Source: Polytrichum commune (lineage: Eukaryota > Streptophyta > Polytrichopsida > Polytrichales > Polytrichaceae). From it: a stretch of DNA of 64,000 nucleotides. Made by a program: the position numbers and the translations under genes. The notes beneath the pieces are model-generated. The model made no database searches, had not been told where the DNA came from, and was given only the letters and a program-made list of their open reading frames with translations. Of this stretch, positions 45,217 through 56,643 are shown in pieces; positions within the stretch are counted from its first letter, which is position 1; each line of letters begins with the position of its first letter. The DNA lies in NCBI GenBank assembly GCA_950295325.1, contig OX485809.1:32998144-33062143 (forward strand), read 5' to 3'.

Positions 45217-48200
45217 GGAACTTGAAATTACTCCACTCTAACCAATGTCACTCGCATGCTAAATTTTTGTAAACCTTGCACGTCCAGCAGTGACGTAGGA
45301 CATGGAAGTGACGTAGTTCATGGGTGCTAGTAGTGCAAGAATCGCCCATTTTGAGTAGTGTGTGGAAGTAACTTTGAAACATTTTGGTTCATTTCTGGAT
45401 TAAGTGGGATTAGAGACTTTATTTATCTTGTTAATTATCTAAATGGGTTAATGGGAATAGGCTATTGACTCGGGAGAGTAGAAACAGTAAATAGTAAGGT
45501 CAATAGTCTATGGCGGTTGAGGAAGTTACCAGGACTCGGATGATCCTCGGACTTCATGAGGGGGGTGCAGAGTTCATTCTCTCTCTCGAGGAGCAGGCTG
45601 GGAGAGCCGAGAGAGACTGAGTTAGATATGTTTTCTCATTGATGTTATCTTTCATGCATTTATCTTGCTGATTTGCACAGAACGATCTCATGTTGTCAGT
45701 TGTATTTTGAATTGCTCGAGTGTTTCTGTGGGATTTTCAGGGTTGTAAGAACTGTTGTAATTGAGGGCCTGTTTGTAAGCTATTGTCTAATAATACTTAA
45801 ATTATATCTTATGTCGATTGTCTCGAGTCTTTTGGTGGATCTGATAACCAAGTCTGGGCAATAGTGCGACTAGAATTGCTGTGCGAGGATATTATTATTG
45901 TCTTGTGTAGCAATTGTGGTATTAATTTGTCTGAAGATAGATGACCGGCGTATAAGGTACTTTGATTTGCTTCAGTATGATTTGGACGGCTGGTTTGCCC
46001 CTGTTTTTTAACTGCGATTCCCTACATCTATCCTGGTAGCATTTTCCGAATACAGTTGAGGCTACAGTATAGGCACTGAAATTGCAGTGAAACCCGAGTA
46101 AAGGGAATGTTGACTCATTAAGGCGGTCACTGTGATTCAATCGGGAGGGATTCCTGAAATTTATCGTGTAATGTATTTTGAAGCTACAACCAATGATTGG
46201 GGAGAGCCGGCAGTTAGTTACGGATGCACAGGTTGAGTTCGAGAAATAACTGGTTGAAGTTCAGGACTGCAGAAAAATTACGGATTATTTCAGAGGAATT
46301 TATAGAATATGTCCCAATTTGAAAAAGGAAAACCGGAGGATGTCAACATGTAACCGGTTGCGCTTGCAAACACTAGGACCTCAACCGATGATGCTCAAAA
46401 ATCTCCCCGATCACTGATTATAACCCGTAATGACGATAGACTTAATTACTTCATTCGATGCTTCAATTAATGTTTTGGGTTATTGTCTATGTGGATACTA
46501 AATCAATTTGTTGATGGTACTCTTTTGACAATTATCTTAGGTTTTGAGTATCTTCTTTCTGTAGTTTATAGAGTGTGGTCGGAGAGAGAGGCCCGATTAA
46601 TCCGGGGCAGTCTATAATCTGTCATTATCCTCATTGATCTTTGTTGTAGATGGGTAAGGATACTTCATTAAGGCTATGTTCTAGTTCAAACATGTTTTCT
46701 CCTCATTCTGCACAACATCTTACTCGGGGCTATGGTAGAATAATAATCTCAGGGTATAATCGAGTAATTTGATATCCTTGGAATTTACTTGCGAGTAATG
46801 GTAGGGACAGATGCGGGATCAGGGACTATCGTCTAAGTGGTGATCTAATTAGGGAGAACAACCTTGGATATGGTTATTGAGTATCGAGCATGAAATCAGA
46901 TTATCCGTGCAGTTAGTTCTGTGGTCCAAGGTAGTGTCTACATACTTATTATATGTTGGTTGTCTGCTCAAAAAGTTACCATGCGATAAGTGTTACCTTG
47001 TCGAGGCCATTGACTGAGGCGAGTCAGTTGATATCAAGGAAGACCAATGTACGTGTTGTTCTCGTGGTAAGTATATTTGACTTACACCTTGATTTCGTAA
47101 AGTAAGGAAGACTAATGGAGCGTTTGGTTAATCTTGAGAATTGAATCACTCCTTAACATAATAATAATCAGAGACATAACTTGAGGACTGAACTGTATGA
47201 TGTCTGAATATATGCATTCGAAACATTAATGGAAATAAATGAGCTTAAGAATGTTGTGAGTATATGTTGACCACGCATGTGTGATATGGACTATGGTCTT
47301 GAGGAAAATGATTACGCTATCTTGATATGAAGCAGGTAAAAAGACTATGGTCGGACTGCGTAATTAAACTCCAATTTAATCAATGAATACGGACGATCCT
47401 GCATGGATTACGGACAGACATTTCAAGTTCCACTAAACATGATTAATTAAGGAAAGATTATGGTCTATTCCAAAGTGCCCGCGGCTTTGGTAAAGAGACA
47501 TAAATGGGTTACTATCGCAAGACTATTGACTATGGCTGTGCCTATGATTTTGCACCGCACTTGGTCCAATTAAAATGAACTCACTGCCAGACCATTGCCT
47601 GGGAAATTAGAGTGAGAAGAGAGACTGTCACTTTTGCATGCACTGCTGTGGAGTGATCTTTCAGATGTTTTTATTCCCTACCCGTAAACCAATTGTCATA
47701 CCTAACTTGAAATGAAGTATTATACCCTTATGTTTTTCCTAATAAACCTTATCTAAGACACCTAGATGATATAGAAATCACCTTTTAAGTCTTCCCTGAG
47801 TGTTTCCCTGGGTTTTGTCTGTAACCAAAAAGCTAACTACATAGTGCCCTCTACAAGTTTAGTGGGTTAAGGGTTAGTTTCCATGCACGCTGCTTGCACA
47901 CCATATTCTAGTGGAAATGTGGATTCCATGTGGTGGCATCTATATTCCCACTAGAATTTGGTGGGAGAGTTGCTTGCATAAAAACTAACCATTAAAGGGT
48001 TTTACTATATATACAACACAAAGAATATTTTTTGTCAGGTTTTATACATTAGTCCATCTTATTTATGGGAAAAAATAATTATTCAACAACGTTGGCCCTC
48101 AAAATATAAGAATGGGATGTTGGAAATTCAGTCTGATATCTAAATCTAAATCTAAATCTAAATCTCCCTACACAACTTTTCAAGCATCCGACTATTATAT

Positions 48201-48266
48201 TATGAGGACCCATAGATCAAGAGTTGAACTCTAAGTAATTTTATGGATGAGAAAAACATGTATATG
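45217..48266. other. Intergenic DNA, no gene recognised
   Basis: No protein motif on either strand. A family Z repeat lies at 46199-46409. A hexamer run (ATCTAA)n is at 48138-48164. 45360-47650 is moderately GC-balanced and unlike the rest of the window; it could be the body of an unrecognised element. Confidence 0.45.
46199..46409 (+). repeat. Family Z repeat, copy 3
   Basis: Runs from GGGGAGAGCCGGCAGTTAG to CAAAAATCTCCCC, 211 bp, the cleanest copy of the family. The ends form an inverted repeat on GGGGAGA. It is non-coding. Confidence 0.87.
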
Positions 48267-48767
48267 CACTAATAGAAAATTATGTCAAAAACAACTGTAA
48301 TCCAAATCAATTATGGTTGTTTTGACCAGCTAGATCTGTAGTTGCTAAGAAAATGCATTTTTATTTTCTTCGTTTAGTGACTAAAATTTTAGGAATTTGG
48401 GGACGTGTAATATACCGCCAAAAGGGTCTTGAAAATTCCTTTCCAATTGTATATCACATGCCCCAAAATTCCTAAAAATGCAGGTGCAAAATTAAAAAAG
48501 AATAATATGTAGTCGTTTAGTGACTAAAGATTAGGCTGGTCAAAACAACCGCAGCAAATTTTTCTTTTTCATTTATGACTATAAATTTAGGAATTTTGGG
48601 GCGTATAAAATACTATTGGAAAGGTACTTTGAAGACCGTTCCAACGGTATATTACATGCCCCTAAATTCCTAAAATTGCAATCTCTAAACAAAAACAAAA
48701 CATCTACAGTCGTTAAACCGCAACTGATTACAACTACTACTTTTTTGGGCATGTTTTTCTACTAGTG
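48267..48767. mobile_element. CACTA-type MITE with two internal hairpins
   Basis: Ends are CACTAATAGAAAATTATGTC and, inverted, CACTAGTAGAAAAACATGCC. Flanks ATG and ATA are a possible 3-bp duplication with one change. Inside, two fold-back units (about 48391-48478 and 48586-48674) each pair TTTGGGG-side and CCCCAAA-side sequence around a TTGGAAAGG-type core. It is 501 bp with no coding capacity. Confidence 0.85.
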
Positions 48768-49426
48768 ATATAAAAGAAATATGAAAGAGAGGTTGGGTTC
48801 TTGCACATGGAGTACAATTCCTTTGTGTGTATGTCTGTTTGTCCTTTCAACCAACCACATATTCAGGACAAACTTGTGATGGCCATGTAACTTGAAGGTG
48901 AAATTTATTTGGGAATCCCTCATAGCTCAAACATTATAAAATTAGCTTGTAAGACTCCATAATTAGGATGCCCTAAACTACTCTAATGAGATGAAGTTGG
49001 GATGAATTGATCACAAACCTAAAGAAGGGTAGGTTTTATTAAGCCCAATCATGGGCCCTTTCAATTGCTCTACTACCATGTTGAAATCAACAAAGGGATG
49101 TTGATGTATATCTTGTTTTTTTTACAATCATATGAGCAACAACTCTCAATTTACATACATTTGTAGGAGGTCTTGGTCAAGCTTGGTGGACCAGCCATAG
49201 ATGAAATCACAAAGGATGCTTGGCAAGTTAATTAAGGAGGATGCAAGTGGTACATAACTAAGCTTAATCCTAGACGATCGAGTCACACCTCAGAGACTCT
49301 GAAGTGGAGTAGGATTCCATGTAGGTGAATTTACACTAAGAGAGGTGAGTTGGAATTCAAGTATGCCCTAATGAAGAGAAGAGAAGAGAGAAGGAGAACA
49401 TAACTTAGTGTGCAAATACCAAGATG
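48768..49426. other. Intergenic DNA, no gene seen
   Basis: No open frame of note and no placed repeat. A purine-rich patch lies at about 49375-49400. Confidence 0.5.
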
Positions 49427-50435
49427 AACCGGTTGAGTTTGAGAAATAAGCAGTTTAAGTTCAAGACCCAAGGCGTGGACTCTTCATTAGAAACCTAAAT
49501 GACGTGCATGGGTCACTATGAAATCAAATCCCCCATATACGAGAAGTTTATAAAGAAAAACAAAGGTATACATACTAACGACAAGTTAGAAAATGGACTC
49601 GTGTATTTATATTGATTTTTTCAAATAAATGTGATAAATGTCTCCACTACATATACAAAATATAAATCATGAATTCATCATGCCTTTATTACATGTAAAC
49701 TCCATGTTCACTTTCTAATGAGAAAGTCATTGAACATTTCTTTTCATTCATAGTATGTACATCAATGATTGCATCATATAAACAAAGACAAGAGCACGAT
49801 AACTTGGCCACAATTTAGAGAGCAAAACTCAAGGGAGCCCATGAGCACTCCAAGAGCCTCTATTTGTCCTAGAACCCAAATGCAAACCCTAAGAAGAATG
49901 GACAAAGGAGCCATTGGGGACTTTTTACATATGACAACAATAAATGAATGTAAATTGGATGAAACCAACACATCTATTGCCCAAAAAAATCTCTAAATCT
50001 TAGGGGCCCCTTTTGTACATCCACCTTTATTTGAAAAAAATTAAGAATCGTTTTGAAAACACACACCAGAGAAAAATAACACCTCTCCCTTGTGTATACT
50101 ATATATGCTTATGCCTCAAGTAATACCCCTTCTTACACTCACGTTACTTCATACATGGCATGAAGACTCCAACCCCCATGATTCAAGACTTTCAAAAAAT
50201 GACCAATCATTTTAGAGGATCCATGGAATATACCTTGATATAGTAAAGAAAACCCGAAAGATCACAACATGTAACCAGTTGGACTTGGAAACACTACGAC
50301 ATTTGACCGATTATGCCCAAAAACTCCCCAGACATGGGTTTGGGGGACTGGGGCGAACCAACCCATACATTGGTTCCTTGAAGGCAAGGGTTTAGGCATC
50401 CAACAATAAACGAGTGTATGGATTGGTTCGCCCAA
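49427..50435 (+). repeat. Family Z repeat, copy 4, split by element A2
   Basis: The 5' piece (49427-49466, GGTTGAGTTTGAGAAATAAG) and the 3' piece (50181-50330, ending CCCAAAAACTCCCC) rejoin exactly when A2 is removed. The GGGCGAACCAACCCATACA block follows at about 50351, with its inverse GTATGGATTGGTTCGCCC at about 50416. Confidence 0.85.
49467..50180 (+). mobile_element. hAT-like element A2, 714 bp
   Basis: The left end is CCCAAGGCGTGGACTCTTCA, and the right end inverted contains GGAGTCTTCAT. Flanks GTTCAAGA (49459-49466) and ATTCAAGA (50181-50188) make an 8-bp duplication with one change. It is inserted in a family Z repeat whose empty form is seen at 17202-17416. A deletion derivative of the longer A1 and A4 type. 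Confidence 0.88.
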
Positions 50436-50439
50436 ATCG

Positions 50440-50750
50440 GTTTGGGGGTGGGTGGCCATCAAGAGGTCCAGCGCTCTTCTTAAAGGGAAGAAGATGCTTG
50501 CATTTCAAATCACTTGCACATAAGATACGTTATTTACATTGTTTGAAGCCACACTCTTGCTCGGCCCCTTGTGGACATGGCCCCTCCCCTCGGCCTCACC
50601 TTTGGCATCCTCGAGAGCCTCGTGTCCTTGTGGTTCACCACCATAACCCCCGTGTTGTGCCACCCATGTTGTGCCACCCATGTTGTGGTTCTCCATTAAT
50701 GGGGAGAATAGTTACTTAATGGTTTTACGAGCCTCTCCCGCTCACATTTC
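50440..50750 (+). pseudogene. Broken copy of the six-helix membrane-protein gene 3' exon
   Basis: VWGWVAIKRSSALLKGKKM matches residues about 246-264 of the intact gene at 19762-22436, followed by sequence equivalent to its last two helices (TLLLGPLWTWP) and C-terminus (TTTTACGAGCCTCTC against TTTACGAGCCTCTC). A TAA falls about 28 codons in, and frame changes follow. The start abuts a family Z/GGGCGAACC repeat, so only about 300 bp of the exon was copied. Confidence 0.88.
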
Positions 50751-51002
50751 CCATTGAAAAAAACGTAGTCTAAGGTAGGTGGAGTCTTAAATGGTTGTTT
50801 TTTTCAACCAGCCCATTTCTTCTACAATATGAAACATGTGATTTAGTACAAGATAGTCAACAATTCCAAATCGTGCCCATAGCCATTTGCCTCGAATAGC
50901 CTTGTCTTAGGTAGACATTCTTGACTGACCAGTGCACTTCTTCACCATATTCTAAACCAAACCTAAAGTGAGGTGGTTTAGAGATCCTTTCATCATCTCA
51001 TA

Positions 51003-51753
51003 GGGACCATTCATGGTTGGGGTACTACTTTTGGGACAAAGGACTTAAGGACTTTGTCGCATTGATCTTGGTTTTTATCATGATTTACTATTATTTGATC
51101 AATAAATTTTACATAAATAAGTAGATAGTTCATAAGCTTTATCAAGAAATATTATTATTATTATTATTTAATAATCACCCTAAACCCTAGGCCACATCAA
51201 TGGCATTTTTTTTGCTATTTAGGTGTGCATTGGTGGTCAATTATTTCCTATTATGTATATTGGTACCTTGGTAAAAGTGTCATGTGTCCATTCATATAAA
51301 AAAAATTGTCCAATTCTAATACTAGACGTTCCTTTTACGTGTGGCCGTGAGTATATGTATATTTGGACATGTTTGATGCCACATGTAAAGTTGGACAATT
51401 GCTATTCAATACATATTTGGTTCTATTGGTACACACTTGAACGATGAGTGTGAGGAAATTTTTTGGGATCGTTTCAATTGATTCTTGTTGTCCTTTTCAT
51501 TCCTTGATCCTAAGGTGAACAATTAAGACAACACTCCTGAATGTCCTTTAAGGAATCAAAAGGATATCTTAGATGACCCTATTCCTTCTAAATTAACTTT
51601 GTCAGTGTACTCGATATGGAGTATGAAATGTAGGTATGATCCAAAATATGCTTCACAATACAAATCTAAGCATACCAAGCATGTGAAGTTATCCAAAAAA
51701 ATCCGTTTTCCGTTAGACGGCCAAAAGTAGTACCCCAACCGTGAATGGCCCCC
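51003..51753. mobile_element. MITE family C, copy 2 (PIF-like)
   Basis: Ends are GGGACCATTCATGGTTGGGG and, inverted, GGGGGCCATTCACGGTTGGG, both continuing to TACTACTTTTGG. Flanking ATA on each side (51000-51002 and 51754-51756) is a likely 3-bp duplication. It is 751 bp and non-coding. Confidence 0.9.
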
Positions 51754-51756
51754 ATA

Positions 51757-52985
51757 AGCATGGGAGAAACGGTTACTACACTTTTAAACAGTTTCATAAT
51801 GACATCACATTTGTAAGAACAAATTGTGTATTCTCATTTTCTTTTACTTCTACCTACGCAAAACTTTGCACTGAATCCCCAAGATAAAGCGCTAGGCATT
51901 CAATAATTTAGATTCAAGCCGTATATTCATCTTTTTCATCATATTTTGGATAGGGTGAACACCAATCCATGTCTCTTTGCCAAAGGGGGATGACACACTC
52001 AACTAAAAAATTTAATTCATCTTGGAAAGTTTTACAAACATACACTCTATTCACTCCAGCCTCCTCCGGAAACCAAACTTCTTCTTCTTATGTTATTTCA
52101 TCTCGCTATATACATTTATTGCTCGACATTGTTACCAATAGCTTTGATTGGATTGGAAGCTAATGAGAATGTCTCTATTTATCAAGGGCAATATACAAAG
52201 TAATTGCCTTTTATGTGGCACATATGATTTAAAAGAATAGTGAAATTATCAAGACATTATTTATGGAATTATGATGTCATGTCAATAACATATAACTCAA
52301 AAACCATTTAACATCCGGATGTTTTTTATTTTGTTTTCTAAGTACACATTCTCTAAAGGTAATATGACATTTATAACATGAAACATTATCATTGAAAGAG
52401 TGGCTCAAGTACTTTGAGGCCAAATTGACCGTATCAATGAGAGAGACTTGAGTGTGTTGTCCATCATAACATAGCGTACAATTTGAACCTACCCGTGCTC
52501 CGTGACTTACACTTGGGGCTTATCCATCCCCTTGGAAAAAAATAAAAACAAACAAACATAAAAAACCAAAACAAAAAAAATTCAACATCCATGACAAAAT
52601 CGTTCTATTGATGGGCCAATAAAGCTATTGATGGGTTTCTCCATCTTCGTGAGCCTCGATATTTTGGTAGAGTCTCCTAACATTTGAAAGTAACATGTGT
52701 GCTCACTTGATTGCTCATTAGGTGAAATGGGGACGAGTTTTAAGCTGCTTTGACCGTTTTGGAAATTTTGTTCGTGTGCATCATAATAAACACTAGAATG
52801 TAAAGCAAGAAACGTGATACATATTAGCTGGAGTTTCAATAGTTACCCTCTAGATCATTAGTTCTTGGGTTCTTTACAAAGTATCTTCCCAATTTTTGCT
52901 TATATATCCAGTTTCGGTTCTGCATGAATTGGACAGGAAGTTATAATCCCATGATCATAATTCTTCCTCAAATTATAATCTTTCG
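51757..52985. other. Intergenic DNA, no gene seen
   Basis: Short frames at 51969-52163 and 52582-52839 have no recognisable domain. AT-rich throughout. Confidence 0.5.
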
Positions 52986-52989
52986 GTTA

Positions 52990-53220
52990 CTAATCTTAAT
53001 TGGACACCTCGAATCAAGTTGTGTGTGGTTAGATGAGGCTCCGAGAACATATACCAAAAAGACATGTATGAAATCTATTTGGTATATGCTCTCGGAGACG
53101 TGCATAAGATTCTAGTATATCTTCAGTTTTTCATGAGTCAGATATCCATATGAGCTCTAGAAAGTATGAGGAAAGTGGCTATGGCCTCACTTTGGATTTG
53201 CTAAGCATCTTGTACTCATC
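52990..53220 (+). repeat. Dispersed repeat family W, copy
   Basis: Carries TGTGTGGTTAGATGAGG, AAAAAGACATGTATGAAAT, CATATGAGCTC and TTTGGATTTGCTAAGCATC, in the same order as 6660-6930. Confidence 0.6.
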
Positions 53221-53232
53221 GCAAGTTTCATC

Positions 53233-53332
53233 CTCCCTCTGTCCCAAAACGATTGTCCCATCCCCTAGAGTCTTTTATTCCAAAATGTTTGTCGGACAAA
53301 CATCTTGGACAAACATTTTGGGACGGGGGGAG
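53233..53332. mobile_element. Stowaway-type MITE, 100 bp
   Basis: CTCCCTCTGTCCCAAAACGA at the left and, inverted, CTCCCCCCGTCCCAAAATG at the right are the Tc1/mariner Stowaway terminus. A TA follows the right end, but the left flank is TC, so the duplication is degraded. It nearly forms one continuous hairpin. Confidence 0.85.
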
Positions 53333-54419
53333 TAACTTACAAGAAGTGGGCTAGTTGGAAAAAAAATAACCATTTAAGACCCATCTACCTTTAAACCTTA
53401 AATGCATGGGCATGTGCTCAAAAAGTCAAAGCAATGCATACGAGTAATTTATGTATACTTAAAGGAGTGCAATTCTAAAAGAAGAATCCTACATAAGTAG
53501 GCAAATGTATTTTGAAGCCATGACCAAAACTTTGACATGTTTGAACCATGTTTGGATGAGTTATGATTCTTGGCATGTATAAACCATCAGATTGAAAGAA
53601 GTATATTCTAAGCATAAAATCTCACCCAAAAAAGTTCATTTGTGGTAGAGATATTATGTATTCATTAGTAGGTAAGAAGTTGCAAAGGAAAAAACTACAA
53701 GAAACACATGATTGAAACATCCCTAGAACTCAGTTTGCATTCCTGACACTCAAGTTTCAATTTTCTCAAACACTATTGCATCTACAAAATGAGGTCCTTC
53801 ACTCAATCCAAACAAACGCAACGTCACCTAACTTAAACATCTGTTGGAAAACAATATCCCCAATAGAGGCTTGGAAACCGATGATTTGGCCCTTTGACCA
53901 CAAATCAACCGCTTTGTGCCATCGTGCCATCATTGCATAACTTAGTTGGAGGCTAGCCGGCTCCCCAATTTCCTCAACGCTTTTTTTTTAAGTGGTTATT
54001 TTTTTCCCGGTACATCAAAGGTACAAGACTAAAGTGTACGTTGAGGTTGGCCACTCGGCCTTTCCAAAACCACCTCTCATCTTATACGTGCACTTTTAAT
54101 GCTCGAAAGTTGGCGTGGCCAAGGTACGCGTGTTGTGGTCTCAACTAAAGAGTACAAACAAATGTTCAATGAGTTTCAACTTCCAAGCATTGTTGGCAAA
54201 GTCGTCGTACTTGTACTAAGGGGCTCCATCATTTGTGTGGGGAAAGCCTCCCCCACACGCTTGGTGACTTGGTGAGGGGGTCTAGGTAACAACTATATTT
54301 GTATATCTTGCCGTACGGATGTGATCCTTTGATGGTGCTTCACATGTTAAAGGTGGAGATAGTTTTAATTGGACATTTTTCTCTCTACACGGGCACTTAT
54401 TGTAGAATACGAAACACGC
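53333..54419. other. Intergenic DNA, no gene seen
   Basis: No protein motif or placed repeat. Confidence 0.5.
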
Positions 54420-54670
54420 AATTAGTGCGAGATGGTTAGCAAATCCAATTATTACCGTGGTCACTTTTCTTATTATTCATGGAGCTCATTATTTATTTTC
54501 ATAACGAAGATTCTCTAAGTTGTTAAATGATCATATAGGTCTATCTTAAGTACTGTGTTTGAAATGGTCAACACAATTTGAGCAAAAGGTCCAATCATTT
54601 CAATACATGTCTATTTGGAGTCAGTTCTTAGATTTACACCCTACCATACTAGCTCCAATAAACGTGTCCA
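54420..54670 (-). repeat. Dispersed repeat family W, inverted copy
   Basis: On the minus strand it carries TTGGATTTGCTAACCATCTC-like and ATGAGCTCCATG-like blocks, and the AGACATGTATTGAAATGATT block, of the W family. Confidence 0.55.
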
Positions 54671-56355
54671 TTAAAGAGCATATGTTGGATTAGGCACGTC
54701 TATCTTATCTTCTTCTTCTTCTTTATTATTTCTAAAGTACCCTTAGAGAATGTTGTTGTTTTATAACAAATCTTAAGATATCAAGGCTTTAAAGTAACAC
54801 CATCCTTTTTGGCGACACCTAATTTTATTATCCTCAAGACATCAACAAGTGAGTGCAACGATGCCATCAAGTAAGTCATTGTTAATGCCCTTAATCTATG
54901 CGGCATCAAGTACAATATAGCAACACTTTGGCCAAGCATAGTCACAACATTATTCATATGAGTTTGTACTCTGGGTGGGGATGAGAATTAGCTATATTCT
55001 ATTCAAGAATTATCTCATGTTTATTGTCACAATAGAGCACTTCACTAGCATATTTGGGTTGAAAAACTTGGGTGAAGAAGTATATTGATTAAGAGTGGAA
55101 TGGATGATAAAAGCTAAATAATGTTATGCTAGCGGTGCAAGAAGAATGCAAAATTGCTTTTAGAAGAGCACCAACTATTGCCAGTCATAATGGCCTAGCG
55201 GGGACTTATCCACTCAACAAGGCGGTGTAAGAAGTGACCCACAAAAGAGAGACAACACCTTCATTCAATAAGAGATCCTCACCAGTAATAAGGTTGATAT
55301 TGTGATGATTTTCACCTAGCAATCCAACATCAATAGAGAACCCTTCCCCACCCACCCACACACACTTAGTGGACAATAAAAGGCTCATTTCTTCAAACGA
55401 CTTTGCAAATTTATGTAGGTTACATATGAATGTATTACATTTTCCAAATAAATTTCTAACCTATGTCTAGATTTGCTAGTCTATGGAATTTGTTTGAAAA
55501 TCTTCCAAGCTATTTAAGCTGCCTGAAATAGAAAAAAGAATCTTCAGGTGTGGCTTTAAGGCCTCAATCACTTTAGACGGAAAGCATTTCACTCTTCGTG
55601 TTTTTTGGGATAAACACAGGCTCCACCTGTCTTTCCAAGTGTGTGAGCACAATTAAGTATATCATAATGTATTCTTTAGGCCCTAATCATGCTTAAAAAC
55701 ATGCTAATTTGGTTTTGGGGTGCCATGTAAGATTGGCCCAATTGTGGATTGTGGTACCTATTATAGAAAAACTTCACCAATAGGAAAAGCACGGAATGGG
55801 TAGAATTTAACACTCCTTGAAATTTATCTCCATGCAATGGACTTTGTTGCCCTTGTTAGGTAAGTTTAGTACACCGATTATGGTATTGAGTGTCACTTCC
55901 TATTTGGAATTATGTGATGCTAATAAGTTGTATGGACAATATACAACATAAATGACTTTACTTGGTAGAAACTACCATTCTTAGTAAATAGTTAGAGCAA
56001 TGTATAACCCCAAATAGCAAGTGACACTAAATACCTTGAACGGGGTACTAGATTTCTTGTGCACATTCACAACATGGTGCTTTTGAAAATCGAGATCTCT
56101 GAAGATGAAAGACTTTCAATGCTAAGTCAACATGTTATGAACCACTCAAAGATTACATCCGCACCATTTGAAAGCTAAATTTAATCGGTTAAAAGGCAGA
56201 AATCCATGTTTAAGATTTATGTTGTATGTATTAAACTAGATATCATGGCAAGGCATTATCCAACAAAATCGTATCCCAATGTTCAAGACCAACTCATGTA
56301 TAACACAACTTGAAACAACTAAAGTATATTTATATGTAGAAATGGTAGCTAAATA
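54671..56355. other. Intergenic DNA, no gene seen
   Basis: AT-rich, with no open frame carrying a recognisable motif. A CTTCTTCTTCTT run lies near 54711-54722. Confidence 0.5.
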
Positions 56356-56357
56356 TA

Positions 56358-56641
56358 CTCCCTCGGTCCTAAAATGATTGTCCTACTTCCTGGATTTTTT
56401 GGTGCCAAAATGATTGTCCGGTTTATCTACCCAACTAGAAATTTAATGCTCAAAGTCAAATATTTTCGCGCCAAACTTTCAATATCAAGAAGTGTTTCAA
56501 CACCGCAACTTCAGGGGACGTTTCGGAGTAGTTGTTGTTTTCTACTTTAAGAGTCATACTTACAACTGCTCGGTCAATGATCAGCATGCCTTAATCTCGC
56601 CAAAGTTAGAAACACGGACAAACATTTTGGGACATAAGGAG
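56358..56641. mobile_element. Stowaway-type MITE, 284 bp, TA duplication
   Basis: TA/CTCCCTCGGTCCTAAAATGA at the left and GACAAACATTTTGGGACATA then AGGAG/TA at the right. TA on both sides (56356-56357 and 56642-56643) is the Tc1/mariner target. A second internal CCAAAATGATTGTCC lies near the left end. Confidence 0.92.
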
Positions 56642-56643
56642 TA

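Noticed and set aside
48138..48164. Telomere-like repeat.
   Set aside because: The unit is ATCTAA, a hexamer, not the plant TTTAGGG heptamer, and it is only about 27 bp.
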